A stretch of DNA of 64,000 nt from Neisseria sicca (GCF_003044565.1 NZ_POXG01000003.1:124001-188000), one strand, 5' to 3'; numbered from the stretch's first letter, positions 33,506 through 46,118 are shown. Notes: a model not told the origin generated them from the letters alone. Numbers and translations are program-made.

Positions 33506-34180
33506 TCATTTCACCAACAACCGTCCCTGTCTCGCCAAATTCAAAGTCGCAAGCAACAGCAACATCACCAAACCGGAGCCTGTGGTAGCGAGGAAATAGC
33601 CTAAAAACAGTAAACGCTGTTCGGCAATCAAATGGAAGCCGCAGCCTGTCATTGCCGCCAAACCGAACGAGAAACCCCAAAAGCTGGGGCTGAATCCTTT
33701 CTCCAGCATCCAAGGCAGAAGGCGCAACAGTAGCAGGAATTGCAGGCAGCCGTAGCCGATTAAGAGCAGCGCGAAGGCATCGATGTGTCCGCCCGATACG
33801 GCAAAATAAGCGCCGCAGCCGACAAAAGCGGGCGCAAGTTGAATGCCGACAATACCGCGCACAGGGGCGTTGACGGGTGTGCCGGTGCGCAAACGGCTCA
33901 ATATGGCGGCTTCCAAGCTAAGCCATGAAAATAGCCCTGCGCCCAAAAACAGCCAAGCGTAATCCGACCAACCCAATGCCGCCATCGCGGTCGCGCTGAC
34001 AAAATTGGTGGCAACGGTGGGCAGGTACACAATCGGCGTGGTGGCATCAAGGGTATGGACGCCGCGCCACAAGCCGCCTGCGCGGTACATGGCAAATGCC
34101 AACTGTCCCGACGTTCCCAGCAAAATCAACCCTTTTGCTAGTAGCGTTTGATAGGGTAAGGCTGCCAAACCTGCCAGCAT
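33506..34180 (-). pseudogene. tehA: 5'-truncated tehA-like SLAC1-family transporter
   Basis: Hydrophobic helices spanning 224 residues (LLAKGLILLGTSGQLAFAMY, FVSATAMAALGWSDYAWLFL and others) match the C-terminal two thirds of TehA/SLAC1 channels, which normally run to about 320-330 residues with ten helices. The N-terminal part is missing. Upstream the DNA switches, on the same strand, into the 5' end of a methyltransferase gene in another frame, so a deletion joined the two. A product from ATG 34180 is possible but unlikely to work. Confidence 0.7.
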
Positions 34181-34186
34181 CGTGGT

Positions 34187-34478
34187 AATCGGTACCTGTG
34201 CCGATGGAGACGTAGAGCGCGGTGCAGTCCTGCCGCCATTCCAGTTCGTCCATCAGGCTGCGCCGTGTTTCGTTGATGCTGTTGCCGTATCTGAGGCGGG
34301 CTATACAGCGTTCGCCGAAATCGTACCAACGGGCAAGGCGGTTGTACATGTTCATGTATTTGGCGTTGTCGCCCGTTACGCCATCGGAATCGAGGCACAA
34401 CAAGATGCCGTCTTGTTCGGGCGGAAGCGGGTTTTGCAGGGCGGGTTTGAGCTTTTGGATGAGTTTGGCGGAAGGCAT
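34187..34478 (-). pseudogene. 5' fragment of a SAM-dependent methyltransferase
   Basis: The N-terminal ~97 residues carry a class I methyltransferase start: KYMNMYNRLARWYDFGERC and motif I LYVSIGTGTD. Right after motif I the frame enters tehA DNA out of frame and ends at 34047. The catalytic domain is therefore lost. The junction lies near 34185. Confidence 0.7.
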
Positions 34479-34641
34479 GGGGCTTCTCCTGTCGATGATT
34501 GAACTATGCGTATCTCGAGTCGGGATTCGGCAAAACCGTTAAAGCATTGGATTCATCTATCCAACTTATCCGGCGGGGTCGTCTGAAAGTTTGATTGGAT
34601 GGGGAACAGGCGATTTTGGGTGGCTGCGCTGCCTGAAATAA

Positions 34642-34677
34642 AGGCCGTCTGAAATCGTGTTTCAAACGGCCTTTTGA
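34642..34677. terminator. Uptake-like inverted pair (GGCCGTCTGAAA variant)
   Basis: AAAGGCCGTCTGAAA faces TTTCAAACGGCCTTTT. Here the word has GCC instead of GTC, the form used by other Neisseria groups. Confidence 0.6.
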
Positions 34678-34699
34678 CATAGTCTAAGACAAGGATGGA

Positions 34700-34948
34700 T
34701 TAGAACTTGCTTTTGATGTCGTCAATCAGGTTCTCGGCTTTTTCTTTTGCTTCGCTAACCAGATGTTCTGCTTCTTCTTTGCCTTTTTTCAATACGTCGC
34801 TTGCTTTTTCCTCAATGTCGGCGGCAACTTCTTTGACTTTGCCGATGCCTTGTTGGATCACGCCTTCTGTTTGGAGTTTGGGATCGTCTAAGAGTTCTCC
34901 GGCTTTCTCTTTTACATTACCGCTGATTTGGTCTAATTTACCGCTCAT
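34700..34948 (-). CDS. CsbD-family stress-response protein, 82 aa
   Basis: MSGKLDQISGNVKEKAGELL is the typical CsbD opening; the rest is a charged, Lys/Glu-rich helix (EEKASDVLKKGKEEAEHLVS). Soluble and probably intrinsically flexible. CsbD-like genes are induced by general stress in other bacteria; the biochemical role is unknown. Confidence 0.85.
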   Translation of the reverse strand: MSGKLDQISGNVKEKAGELLDDPKLQTEGVIQQGIGKVKEVAADIEEKASDVLKKGKEEAEHLVSEAKEKAENLIDDIKSKF

Positions 34949-35019
34949 GGCTTATTTCCTTGATGTTTATGTTGATCGAGAACCCACTATAATCTAATTG
35001 ATGACTTGTTGCAACTTGG

Positions 35020-35073
35020 AGGTCGTCTGAAAACCTGCTTCAATAAAATGAAAACCGTTTTTTCAGACGACCT
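35020..35073. terminator. Uptake-sequence pair behind the transporter fusion gene
   Basis: AGGTCGTCTGAAAAC and TTTCAGACGACCT about 26 bases apart, just downstream of the permease/binding protein stop on the minus strand. Confidence 0.55.
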
Positions 35074-35076
35074 AAA

Positions 35077-36606
35077 TCATTTGCCCTTATCGTTAATCAA
35101 ACTGTTTTTCTGCAAATAATCCCGCGCTACGTCCGCCGGTTTTTCTCCGCCTACTTTCACGCGGTAGTTCATTTCAGTCATTTCGGCTTCGCTGATTTTG
35201 CCTGCCAGCTTGTTCAATGCGTTCACGATGTCGGGATGCTGTTCGGCAAACTCGGTTTTCATTAGCGGCGCGCCTTGGTAGGAGGGGAAAAGGGCGATGT
35301 CGTCTGAAAGGACGGCGAGGCGGTATTGTTTGAGGTCGCTGTCGGTGGAATAGGCTTCAACGAGGTCGATTTTGCCGTTTAGCAGGGCGGTGTAGCGCAG
35401 GGCGGGTTCGAGCGTCGAGAGGCGGCTAAACTGTATGCCGTGTTGTTGCAGGCCTTTGTAGCCGTCGGCGCGGTCGGTAAATTCGAGAGTAAAGCCGGCG
35501 CGGATTTGGTTTTGCACGCGTTTGAGATCGGAGATTTTGTGCAGGTTGTGCGCGGCGGCGTAGTCTTGGCTGACGGCGAGGGCGTAGGTGTTTTGGTATG
35601 CCATCGGCGGCAGAAAGGTCAGCCGGTGTTGTCGGGCGAGCAGGTCTTTGGCGGTTTGGTAGGTCTGTTCGGGTGAAAGGCGGCGGTTTTGCTGTTCGGC
35701 AGGGATTTTGACCAGACTTTCGAGGACGGTGCCGGTAAATTCGGGGTAGATGTCGATTTCGCCGCTGTTTAAGGCGTTGAACAGGAATGAAGTTTTGCCG
35801 AAATTGGGTTTGAGCGCCACCTGCGCGCGCGGATTATTTTCTTCAATCAACTGTTTGTACATATTGATGAGGATGTCGGGTTCGCTGCCGAGCTTGCCTG
35901 CGATGGTGATTTTTTGTGCGGATGGGTTCGTTTGAAAAATCGGTGCCAAACCAATGGCGATAAGGATGGCAAGCAGGGCGGTGGTAATCGGCATTTTATG
36001 TTTCGACTTTTGCAGTATGCCGATGCCGCCGCTGACCAGTACGGCGAGCAGGGCGGATAGCAGCGCGCCGGTAAACGTCATCGCCATGTTGTTGCGGTCG
36101 ATGCCGAGTAAAATCAGGTTGCCCAAGCCGCCCGCGCCGATAAGCGCGGCGAGTGTTGCCGTGCCGATAATCAATACGGACGCGGTGCGGATGCCGGAAA
36201 TCATGGCGGGCAGCGCCATCGGCAATTCAATACGCCACAACGCCTGCCAACGGGACAAGCCGAACGCGGTGTGCGCTTCTTTGATGGCGGGATCTATTTG
36301 GCTCAAACCGAGATAGGTGTTCTGAAAAATCGGCAACAAGGCATAGAGCGTCAGCGCAATCAAAACCGGCGGCGAACCGATGCCGACAAAGGGAATCAGC
36401 AAACCAAGCAGCGCGAGGGACGGAATGGTTTGCAGGATATTGGTTACCTGCAAAACGCCTTCCGCCCAACGCCGTTTGTCTGCCAGCCATACGGCGAGCG
36501 GCACGGCAAGCGCGACGGCGCAAAGCAGGGCAATCAGGGAAAGGCGGAGGTGTTCAAGCGTCGCCTGCCACAGTTCGGCTGGCGGGACGGGAAGAAAATC
36601 AGGCAT
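35077..36606 (-). CDS. Osmoprotectant ABC transporter permease/substrate-binding fusion, 509 aa
   Basis: The N-terminal ~215 residues are a BPD-type permease with several membrane helices and the ATPase-contact loop EAHTAFGLSRWQALWRIELP. A further helix leads into an OpuAC-like binding domain (from about 235: ITIAGKLGSEPDILINMYKQ to the C-terminus). Such fusions take up glycine betaine, choline or related compounds. The start was set at MPDFLPVPP (36606). The matching ATPase is probably the gene at 24478, separated by the Gabija island and others. Confidence 0.87.
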   Translation of the reverse strand: MPDFLPVPPAELWQATLEHLRLSLIALLCAVALAVPLAVWLADKRRWAEGVLQVTNILQTIPSLALLGLLIPFVGIGSPPVLIALTLYALLPIFQNTYLGLSQIDPAIKEAHTAFGLSRWQALWRIELPMALPAMISGIRTASVLIIGTATLAALIGAGGLGNLILLGIDRNNMAMTFTGALLSALLAVLVSGGIGILQKSKHKMPITTALLAILIAIGLAPIFQTNPSAQKITIAGKLGSEPDILINMYKQLIEENNPRAQVALKPNFGKTSFLFNALNSGEIDIYPEFTGTVLESLVKIPAEQQNRRLSPEQTYQTAKDLLARQHRLTFLPPMAYQNTYALAVSQDYAAAHNLHKISDLKRVQNQIRAGFTLEFTDRADGYKGLQQHGIQFSRLSTLEPALRYTALLNGKIDLVEAYSTDSDLKQYRLAVLSDDIALFPSYQGAPLMKTEFAEQHPDIVNALNKLAGKISEAEMTEMNYRVKVGGEKPADVARDYLQKNSLINDKGK

Positions 36607-36664
36607 AAAGAATTGTCGGAATTGAAAATATTTCCGACAGTATAGCGTAAGGGGCAAAGAAGAT

Positions 36665-36702
36665 AAAAAGGTCGTCTGAAAATCCGTTTTCAGACGACTT
36701 TT
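36665..36702 (-). terminator. Uptake-sequence terminator after argS
   Basis: AAAAGGTCGTCTGAAAA and TTTTCAGACGACTTTT around five bases, behind the argS stop. Confidence 0.7.
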
Positions 36703-36718
36703 GCTTATGGGGAATGCC

Positions 36719-38476
<1,758 letters not shown>

Positions 38477-38513
38477 TTAAAAGAATTTGGGGTGTTGAAA
38501 CAGGGCTAAGGTG

Positions 38514-38558
38514 AAAGGTCGTCTGAAAACCTTAGATTCGGGTTTTCAGACGACCTTT
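38514..38558. terminator. Uptake-sequence pair between argS and the cold-shock-like gene
   Basis: AAAGGTCGTCTGAAAACC and GGTTTTCAGACGACCTTT around nine bases. Confidence 0.7.
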
Positions 38559-38601
38559 TATATGAAGTTGGTTCTGCTCGGCTTTGATGGTTGCGAAGCC
38601 A

Positions 38602-39132
38602 TTATTTTGTTTCTTTGGAGGCGTTTTTGCGGGCTGCTTTGCTGTTTTCGAGTTTTGTTTGTTTTTGAGTCTTGCGGCCGTTTACTGCATCCAACCATGC
38701 CTTGCGTTCGGCATTCATCTTCGCTGAAACTTCTTCCACCATCGTCTCCGGCGGCATGGCAGCAGCTGCTTTCGCTTGTTGCTGGTATTTCTGCCAGTAA
38801 TCGCAGCCAAACCATCCGCCGGCGGCAAGCAGGGCAATGATAGGGATAAGCAGCAAGAGTTTGGAGAAGGCTTTTTTATACGGCTCAGGTTCAGTGTCGA
38901 AAAAGTCGAATTCATCGACGCAATCAAGGGAGAAGCAGATATTTTCGGCTTCGTCGCGTCCGCGTCTGCCTTTGACGATGTCAAACGATACGCGCTGACC
39001 TTCGGCAGGCGGGCGCGTCAGTGTAGTAAAGGCGGAAAGTGGGGCGAATACTTCAGTTCCCATGCTTTCTTCGCGGATAGCCCCAAATTGGCGGTTGTCA
39101 TTCCAGCGTGTAATCGTACCGTAATAGCGCAT
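38602..39132 (-). CDS. Cold-shock-domain membrane-anchored protein, 176 aa
   Basis: The first ~70 residues resemble a cold-shock/OB domain (MRYYGTITRWNDNRQFGAI, VFAPLSAF, GQRVSFDIVKGRRGRDEAENI). One transmembrane helix follows (LLLLIPIIALLAAGGWFGC, about 90-108), then a Lys/Ala-rich coiled tail. This resembles the CSD-DUF1294 family but lacks its usual multi-helix C-terminal domain. Nucleic-acid binding is inferred. Confidence 0.7.
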   Translation of the reverse strand: MRYYGTITRWNDNRQFGAIREESMGTEVFAPLSAFTTLTRPPAEGQRVSFDIVKGRRGRDEAENICFSLDCVDEFDFFDTEPEPYKKAFSKLLLLIPIIALLAAGGWFGCDYWQKYQQQAKAAAAMPPETMVEEVSAKMNAERKAWLDAVNGRKTQKQTKLENSKAARKNASKETK

Positions 39133-39306
39133 AGTTTTATGTAATTTGAATAGTTGTTGTTTGGGTTGTATTTTAAACGAAATCTGTAAAGGAGCAAGGG
39201 GGAGCTGTTGATATTTAAATGTAAATTCTGCGGCGTTGGGGATGGTCGGTTTCAGACGACCTTACTGTTTAAACAAAAAAAGGAAACGTATCGTTTCCCT
39301 TTTCTG

Positions 39307-40044
39307 TTAGTCAATCACATAACCTTCTTTGTCCCAGTTGGTTTTTTTCATCACTTGGTCGTTGGCGTAAACCGTCTCGGATTTTTTAGAACCGTCGTCA
39401 TACCATTCTAAAACAACGCCGTTTCGTTTGCCGTTGGTAATGGTAATTTCAGAAAGGGCGCGGCCGTTTTCGTCCCAACTCGTGATTTCGGTCGGCTTGT
39501 CGTTGACCATGGTCATTTCGGTTTTCGGTGTGCCGTTGGGATACCATTGCTTCCAGTAGCCGTTTGCCTTGTCGTGTTTGAACTGGATTTCGCTTTCTTT
39601 CGTGCCGTTGCGGTAATAGCGCGAGCCGACGCCTTCGCTCAAGCCGTTCAGGTAAGGCATGACTGCTGATTTTTTACCGTTGGGATACCAGTTGGTCCAT
39701 TCGCCGTTCGGTTTGCCGTTGCGGTAGCTGCCGACCATTTTCTTTTGTCCGTTGAAATGCCAGAGTGTCAAAGTACCGTTGTTGAGGACGGGAACGAAGG
39801 TTTTGATCTGCGCCGCCGGTATTTCATACGGGTCGGAATATTTTTTCATGGACGGATAGTAAAAGTCCTGCACTTGCGCTACGCCGGATTCGACGGTGTA
39901 TTGGCGGACGTAAGCTACCGATGACATTGTGGCGGTAATTTTGCCGTTTTGATTGAAATAAACGGAGTGGGTTTGTGCCGAAGCTTGAAGCGACGCGCCA
40001 AGCAGGATGCAGGCGGTCAGGCTGTTTGTCCAAAAGTGGTTCAT
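39307..40044 (-). CDS. Secreted MORN/YwqK-repeat protein, 245 aa
   Basis: A signal peptide (hydrophobic LTACILLGASLQASA, cut near residue 23) precedes at least six repeats of the toxin-antitoxin YwqK/MORN_2 type, such as GSYRNGKPNGEWTNWYPNGK and NGYWKQWYPNGTPKTEM. The repeats build an elongated beta structure. Despite the family name, the secreted location makes an antitoxin role doubtful. Confidence 0.78.
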   Translation of the reverse strand: MNHFWTNSLTACILLGASLQASAQTHSVYFNQNGKITATMSSVAYVRQYTVESGVAQVQDFYYPSMKKYSDPYEIPAAQIKTFVPVLNNGTLTLWHFNGQKKMVGSYRNGKPNGEWTNWYPNGKKSAVMPYLNGLSEGVGSRYYRNGTKESEIQFKHDKANGYWKQWYPNGTPKTEMTMVNDKPTEITSWDENGRALSEITITNGKRNGVVLEWYDDGSKKSETVYANDQVMKKTNWDKEGYVID

Positions 40045-40393
40045 TGTCTGATTGTTCCGATGTGGCGGAGATGTAAATGATAGACCTTAGGTTTGGTTGT
40101 TAAGTCGATAATATTTGAATAAAGAATATTTCGGCTGTTATTCGTCATTATAATCCATCAGGTCATGCGGGTTAAATATAATATTTTTATGAATGCTTAT
40201 TAAAATACAGACAACAAATATAGAAAATGGTTCCGATTGGAATATTGAATTTGTGTGCAGGGAGGTCGTCTGAAAACAGATAAAACGGATATGTTCAACG
40301 TTAATGACTATTATTTGGTGTTGAACGTAATGATGAAAATACGGCCGAAACCTATATGCAGAAGGTTTCGGCCGTATAAAAATCAGCAATCGA
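40045..40393. other. Intergenic region with prmB terminator
   Basis: 349 bp without a convincing gene. It holds AT-rich DNA upstream of the MORN-repeat gene, a single uptake word near 40262, and a hairpin at 40340-40376. A minus-strand 83-codon frame here looks random. Confidence 0.6.
40340..40376 (-). terminator. Terminator after prmB
   Basis: Fourteen-base arms TACGGCCGAAACCT/AGGTTTCGGCCGTA around nine bases, behind the prmB stop. Confidence 0.7.
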
Positions 40394-41293
40394 TTATTCC
40401 AATCCCAGCAATTGTTCGCGGGTCAGCAAGAATACAAATCCGTCGCCGCCGCTGGTTTCCAGCCAAGTAAACGGCAATTCGGGATAGGCGGCTTCCAATA
40501 CGCCGCGGTTGTGTCCAATTTCGACCAACAGTACGCCTTTGGGATTCAGGTATTTGGCGGCGTGCAGTAGGATTTGACGGGTGGCGTCCAAACCATCTTC
40601 TCCGCTGCCCAAGGCGAGTTCGGGTTCGTGCAGGTATTCGTCGGGCAACATATCGACCGATTCGGCATCGACATAAGGCGGGTTGGAAACAATCAGGTCG
40701 TATGTACCTTCCAATCCTTCGAACAAATCGGTATGAATTAGGTTGATACGGTCTTCCAAGCCATAGTCTTCGATGTTGATGGCGGCCACTTCCAGCGCAT
40801 CCAAACTCAAATCGACGGCGTCGATTTCAGCGGCAGGGTAGTGGTCTGCCATTTGGACGGCGAGGCAGCCGCTGCCGGTACACAAGTCCAATGCGCGGTG
40901 AACCAATTCGGGATGCTCTATCCAAGGGGTAAGGTTGTCGCCGAGCAGTTCGTAAATAAACGAACGCGGTACGATGACGCGTTCGTCAACATAAAAATCG
41001 AAATCGCCTTGCCATGCTTGATGGGTGAGGTAGGCGGCGGGGATGTGTTCGACTGCGCGGCGTTCCAGCACTGCCAATACTTCTTCTTTCTCGCTTTGCA
41101 GCAGCTTGGCGTCGAGGTAAGGCTCCAACGTGTCCAGCGGCAGGTTGAGGGTATGCAGGATCAGGTAGGCGGCTTCGTCGTGTGCGTTGTCCGAGCCATG
41201 CCCGAAAAACAAACCGGCATCGTTGAAACGGCTGACGGCGAAACGCAGGATGTCGCGGACGGTGGTCAATTCTTGGGCTGCTTGGGTAAACAT
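40394..41293 (-). CDS. prmB: Ribosomal protein L3 glutamine methyltransferase PrmB, 299 aa
   Basis: An N5-glutamine methyltransferase. SAM motif I is in ALDLCTGSGCLAVQMA, the catalytic NPPY in LIVSNPPYVDAESV (about 190). The N-terminal helical part (RDILRFAVSRFNDAGLFFGHG) and PRSFIYELL favour PrmB (L3) over PrmC (release factors). Confidence 0.9.
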   Translation of the reverse strand: MFTQAAQELTTVRDILRFAVSRFNDAGLFFGHGSDNAHDEAAYLILHTLNLPLDTLEPYLDAKLLQSEKEEVLAVLERRAVEHIPAAYLTHQAWQGDFDFYVDERVIVPRSFIYELLGDNLTPWIEHPELVHRALDLCTGSGCLAVQMADHYPAAEIDAVDLSLDALEVAAINIEDYGLEDRINLIHTDLFEGLEGTYDLIVSNPPYVDAESVDMLPDEYLHEPELALGSGEDGLDATRQILLHAAKYLNPKGVLLVEIGHNRGVLEAAYPELPFTWLETSGGDGFVFLLTREQLLGLE

Positions 41294-41338
41294 ATCGCAC
41301 TTTCAATTAATGTAAATTAATGTTTGCATTATAACAGC

Positions 41339-41389
41339 AAGGTCGTCTGAAAACGGGGTTTACTTGAATATAACGTTTTCAGACGACCT
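41339..41389. terminator. Uptake-sequence pair between tgt and prmB
   Basis: AAGGTCGTCTGAAAACG faces CGTTTTCAGACGACCT across about 18 bases. Confidence 0.65.
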
Positions 41390-41408
41390 CGATAAGCATA
41401 GTTAAATC

Positions 41409-42533
<1,125 letters not shown>

Positions 42534-42781
42534 CTATAATGTCGAAAACGGCGTGCGAAGCCGCCGTGCAGTCAAACGATTGAGGTAAAAAACGGGATTA
42601 TAAAGGATTTTCATCGCAATAGCGGGGTTTGAATATTTCAGACGACCTTATTCGTCTCGAGATGTTCACTGTTGAAAATGTTTCAAAAAAATCACAATGT
42701 TCCGACAATGTCGTCTGAAACATTGTTTTCATGCTTGCCATCGCATCAAAGTATCGTCTATAATCCGAACCCTATTAAACA

Positions 42782-42857
42782 GGCACGTAGCTCAGTTGGT
42801 TAGAGCACCACCTTGACATGGTGGGGGTCGTTGGTTCGAATCCAATCGTGCCTACCA
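42782..42857 (+). tRNA. tRNA-Val (anticodon GAC)
   Basis: Acceptor arms AGGCACG/CGTGCCT with encoded ACCA, D-arm GCTC-AGTTGGTTA-GAGC, anticodon stem CCACC-TTGACAT-GGTGG with GAC, and T-arm GTTGG-TTCGAAT-CCAAT-type loop. All canonical. TATAAT at about 42760 is a likely -10 box. thrS starts 53 bp after it. Confidence 0.95.
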
Positions 42858-42910
42858 AATTTCCCAAACGGCATTTATGCCGTTATTTTTTAATGTTTTG
42901 GAGCTTTTTG

Positions 42911-44824
42911 ATGTTGAACATTACCTTGCCGGACGGTTCAGTCCGCCAATACGAATCGCCCGTTACCGTGGCACAGATTGCCGCGTCTATCGGAGCAGGT
43001 TTGGCAAAGGCGACGGTGGCGGGTAAGGTAAACGGCAAATTGGTCGATGCGTGCGATCCGATTACCGAAGATTCAACCGTCCAAATCATTACCCCGAAAG
43101 ATCAAGAAGGCGTCGAAATCATCCGCCACTCTTGTGCCCACCTTGTTGGTCATGCGGTCAAGCAACTTTATCCCAACGCAAAAATGGTTATCGGCCCCGT
43201 GATTGAAGAGGGCTTTTATTACGATATCGCAACGGAAAAACCATTTACACCCGAAGATGTTGCCGCTATCGAAGCGCGCATGAAAGAATTGATTGCACAA
43301 GATTATGATGTAATCAAAATCATGACCCCGCGTGCCGAAACCATCAAAATTTTCCAAGATCGCGGCGAAGAATACAAACTGCGCCTGATTGACGATATGC
43401 CTGAAGTTGAAGCAATGGGTATGTATCATCATCAGGAATATGTCGATATGTGCCGCGGTCCGCACGTTCCGAATACCCGTTTCCTGAAAAACTTCAAGTT
43501 GACCAAACTGGCAGGCGCATACTGGCGCGGCGACAGCAATAATGAAATGCTGCAACGTATTTACGGTACGGCTTGGGCGACAAAAGACGAATTAAAAGCC
43601 TATATCCAGCGTATCGAAGAAGCGGAAAAACGCGACCACCGCAAATTGGGCAAACAACTGGATTTGTTCCACTTGCAAGACGAAGCGCCGGGTATGGTGT
43701 TTTGGCATCCCAAAGGTTGGGCGTTGTGGCAGACTATCGAGCAGCATATGCGTAAAGAGCTGAATGCCGCCGGTTATAAAGAAGTCAAAACCCCCCAAAT
43801 CATGGATAAAACCTTTTGGGAAAAATCCGGTCATTGGGATAACTACAAAGACAATATGTTCGTAACCAGCTCGGAAAAGCGCGAATACGCGGTTAAACCG
43901 ATGAACTGCCCGGGACATGTCCAGATTTTCAATAACGGCTTGCGCTCGTACCGTGATTTGCCGATGCGTTTGGCAGAATTTGGTTCTTGCCATCGTAACG
44001 AGCCGAGTGGCGCACTGCATGGACTGATGCGTGTCCGCGGTTTTGTACAAGACGATGCGCATATTTTCTGTACCGAAGATCAAATTGTCAGCGAAGCGCG
44101 GGCATTCAATGAATTGCTGGTTCGTATTTACAGGCAATTCGGTTTCCATGATGTGTCCGTCAAACTTTCACTGCGTCCTGAGAAGCGCGCCGGTTCAGAC
44201 GACGTGTGGGATAAGGCAGAACAAGGTTTGCGCGAAGCATTGACTGCTTGTGGCGTGGAATGGGATGAGTTGCCGGGTGAGGGTGCGTTCTACGGACCTA
44301 AAATCGAATATCATGTTAAGGACGCATTGGGACGTTCTTGGCAGTGTGGTACGCTGCAACTGGACTTTGTATTGCCGGAACGTTTAGATGCAGAATATGT
44401 AACCGAAAACAATGATCGTGCCCGTCCAGTAATGTTGCACCGCGCCATCTTGGGTTCTTTAGAGCGCTTTATCGGTATTTTGATTGAAAACCATGCAGGT
44501 TCATTCCCATTATGGCTTGCGCCGGTTCAAATGGTGATTATGAACATTACCGAAAATCAAGCAGATTACTGCCGTGAAGTGGCTGCCAAATTGCAAGCCG
44601 CAGGCTTCCGTGTGGAGCTGGATTTGCGTAACGAAAAAATCGGCTACAAAATCCGTGATAACAGCCAATACCGCTTCCCTTATCAAATCGTTGTCGGCGA
44701 TAAAGAGAAGCAGGAAAACAAAGTGGCCGTGCGCCGCAAAGCAGAAGACTTGGGTTCTTTGGATTTGGATGATTTCATTGCACAATTGCAGCAAGAAATC
44801 GCGGACGCCCTCGTCAACCATTAA
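42911..44824 (+). CDS. thrS: Threonyl-tRNA synthetase, 637 aa
   Basis: TGS domain at the N-terminus ([20 protein letters not shown]), editing domain with [16 protein letters not shown], class II core with [10 protein letters not shown] and [10 protein letters not shown], and a C-terminal anticodon domain. ATG 42911, after TTTTGGAGC, gives the standard length; the frame is open upstream through the tRNA, so that longer reading was discarded. Confidence 0.96.
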   Translation: MLNITLPDGSVRQYESPVTVAQIAASIGAGLAKATVAGKVNGKLVDACDPITEDSTVQIITPKDQEGVEIIRHSCAHLVGHAVKQLYPNAKMVIGPVIEEGFYYDIATEKPFTPEDVAAIEARMKELIAQDYDVIKIMTPRAETIKIFQDRGEEYKLRLIDDMPEVEAMGMYHHQEYVDMCRGPHVPNTRFLKNFKLTKLAGAYWRGDSNNEMLQRIYGTAWATKDELKAYIQRIEEAEKRDHRKLGKQLDLFHLQDEAPGMVFWHPKGWALWQTIEQHMRKELNAAGYKEVKTPQIMDKTFWEKSGHWDNYKDNMFVTSSEKREYAVKPMNCPGHVQIFNNGLRSYRDLPMRLAEFGSCHRNEPSGALHGLMRVRGFVQDDAHIFCTEDQIVSEARAFNELLVRIYRQFGFHDVSVKLSLRPEKRAGSDDVWDKAEQGLREALTACGVEWDELPGEGAFYGPKIEYHVKDALGRSWQCGTLQLDFVLPERLDAEYVTENNDRARPVMLHRAILGSLERFIGILIENHAGSFPLWLAPVQMVIMNITENQADYCREVAAKLQAAGFRVELDLRNEKIGYKIRDNSQYRFPYQIVVGDKEKQENKVAVRRKAEDLGSLDLDDFIAQLQQEIADALVNH

Positions 44825-44841
44825 TTTTTATAGGAGTATTC

Positions 44842-45363
44842 ATCATCGCTCAAGAACGCGAAGCACGAATCAATGGCGAAATTACCGCCAAAGAAGTGCG
44901 TTTAATCAGTGAGTCAGGCGAACAGCTTGGTGTCGTATCGGTTCGTGAAGCTTTGGCTATGGCCGAAGAGCAGGATGTGGATTTGGTAGAGATTTCTCCT
45001 ACTGCCAAACCGCCTGTATGCAAACTGATGGATTACGGTAAATATAAATACCAACAAGCCAAGAAACGCGACGAAGCCAAGAAAAACCAGAAGCAGGTAC
45101 AAATTAAGGAAATCAAATTCCGTCCGGGTACCGATGAAGGCGATTATCAAATCAAAATGCGCAACATCAACCGCTTCTTGTTAGATGGCGACAAAGTCAA
45201 AGTAACACTCCGTTTCCGCGGGCGTGAAATGGCTCACCAGCAACTCGGGGCGCAACTTTTAGAGCGCGTAAAAGAGGATTTGGCGGAAGTGGCCCAAATC
45301 GAATCCTTCCCTAAAATGGAAGGTCGTCAAATGGTGATGATGATTGCACCGAAGAAAAAATAA
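44842..45363 (+). CDS. infC: Translation initiation factor IF-3, 173 aa, ATC start
   Basis: IF-3 prevents subunit joining and proofreads start codons. The sequence [20 protein letters not shown] is the usual N-terminus; the C-terminal domain ends [15 protein letters not shown]. There is no ATG, GTG or TTG in place. ATC 44842 (or ATC 44845), behind AGGAG at 44832, must be the start. Rare start codons on infC serve autoregulation because IF-3 discriminates against them. It follows thrS by 17 bp. Confidence 0.93.
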   Translation: MIAQEREARINGEITAKEVRLISESGEQLGVVSVREALAMAEEQDVDLVEISPTAKPPVCKLMDYGKYKYQQAKKRDEAKKNQKQVQIKEIKFRPGTDEGDYQIKMRNINRFLLDGDKVKVTLRFRGREMAHQQLGAQLLERVKEDLAEVAQIESFPKMEGRQMVMMIAPKKK

Positions 45364-45377
45364 AGTTATAATTCTCA

Positions 45378-45412
45378 GCTTACTCCGATTGCCGCTTCGG
45401 AGTAAGCTTTTG
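45378..45412 (+). terminator. Hairpin between infC and rpmI
   Basis: AGCTTACTCCG pairs with CGGAGTAAGCT and is followed by TTTT. It may attenuate transcription into the L35/L20 genes or act in ribosomal-protein autoregulation. Confidence 0.65.
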
Positions 45413-45509
45413 ATTAGCGGCAAAAACCGTGGCATTTTGGGTTCAAGTGTTTGAAACCAATGTTTTAAAACCCCCTGATGCCTTATCTAATAACGAATGG
45501 AGTTTTCCC

Positions 45510-45707
45510 ATGCCTAAAATGAAAACCAAGTCTAGCGCGAAAAAACGCTTCAAAGTACTGGGTAACGGCGGTGTAAAACGCGCTCATGCGTTCAAACGCC
45601 ACATCTTGACTAAAAAGACCACTAAAAACAAACGCCAACTGCGCGGTACCTCTATGGTGAACGATCGCGATTTGGCTTCTGTTGCTAAAATGTTACCCTA
45701 CGCTTAA
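45510..45707 (+). CDS. rpmI: 50S ribosomal protein L35, 65 aa
   Basis: [20 protein letters not shown] is the family signature; highly basic, standard length. ATG 45510 is preceded by AATGGAG. rplT follows after 12 bases. Confidence 0.96.
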
Positions 45708-45719
45708 GGAGTTTAGAAT

Positions 45720-46079
45720 ATGCCACGCGTAAAACGCGGTGTAACCGCTCGTGCCCGTCACCAAAAAATCTTCGCGTTAGCCAAAGGCTACCGCGGTCGT
45801 CGTAAAAACGTATACCGCGTTGCCAAGCAAGCGGTAATGAAAGCCGGTCAATACGCATACCGTGACCGTCGTCAACGCAAACGCCAATTCCGTCAATTGT
45901 GGATTGTTCGTATCAATGCAGGTGCCCGTGAAAATGGTCTCTCTTACAGCAAGTTCATGAACGGTCTGAAACGCGCCTCTATCGAAATCGACCGAAAAGT
46001 ATTGGCTGATCTGGCTGTATTTGATAAAGCCGCTTTTGCACAATTGGTTGAGAAAGCTAAAGCTGCTTTGGCTGCTTAA
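45720..46079 (+). CDS. rplT: 50S ribosomal protein L20, 119 aa
   Basis: It starts [30 protein letters not shown], as in all L20 proteins, with the basic N-terminal extension and globular C-terminus. It is co-transcribed with rpmI (12-base gap) and in other bacteria represses this operon. Confidence 0.96.
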   Translation: MPRVKRGVTARARHQKIFALAKGYRGRRKNVYRVAKQAVMKAGQYAYRDRRQRKRQFRQLWIVRINAGARENGLSYSKFMNGLKRASIEIDRKVLADLAVFDKAAFAQLVEKAKAALAA

Positions 46080-46091
46080 TCCAAAAAATTT

Positions 46092-46118
46092 AAAAAGGAA
46101 GCTACGGCTTCCTTTTTT
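46092..46118 (+). terminator. Terminator after rplT
   Basis: AAAAAGGAAGC and GCTTCCTTTTT form a tight hairpin followed by T residues, so pheS is likely to have its own promoter in the 246-bp gap. Confidence 0.8.

Noticed and set aside
39307..40044. YwqK-type antitoxin of a toxin-antitoxin pair
   Set aside because: The protein has a secretion signal and no toxin-like neighbour; the repeats alone do not indicate an antitoxin.
40138..40389. 83-codon minus-strand frame between prmB and the MORN-repeat gene
   Set aside because: It spans the prmB terminator hairpin and shows no coding bias or ribosome-binding site.
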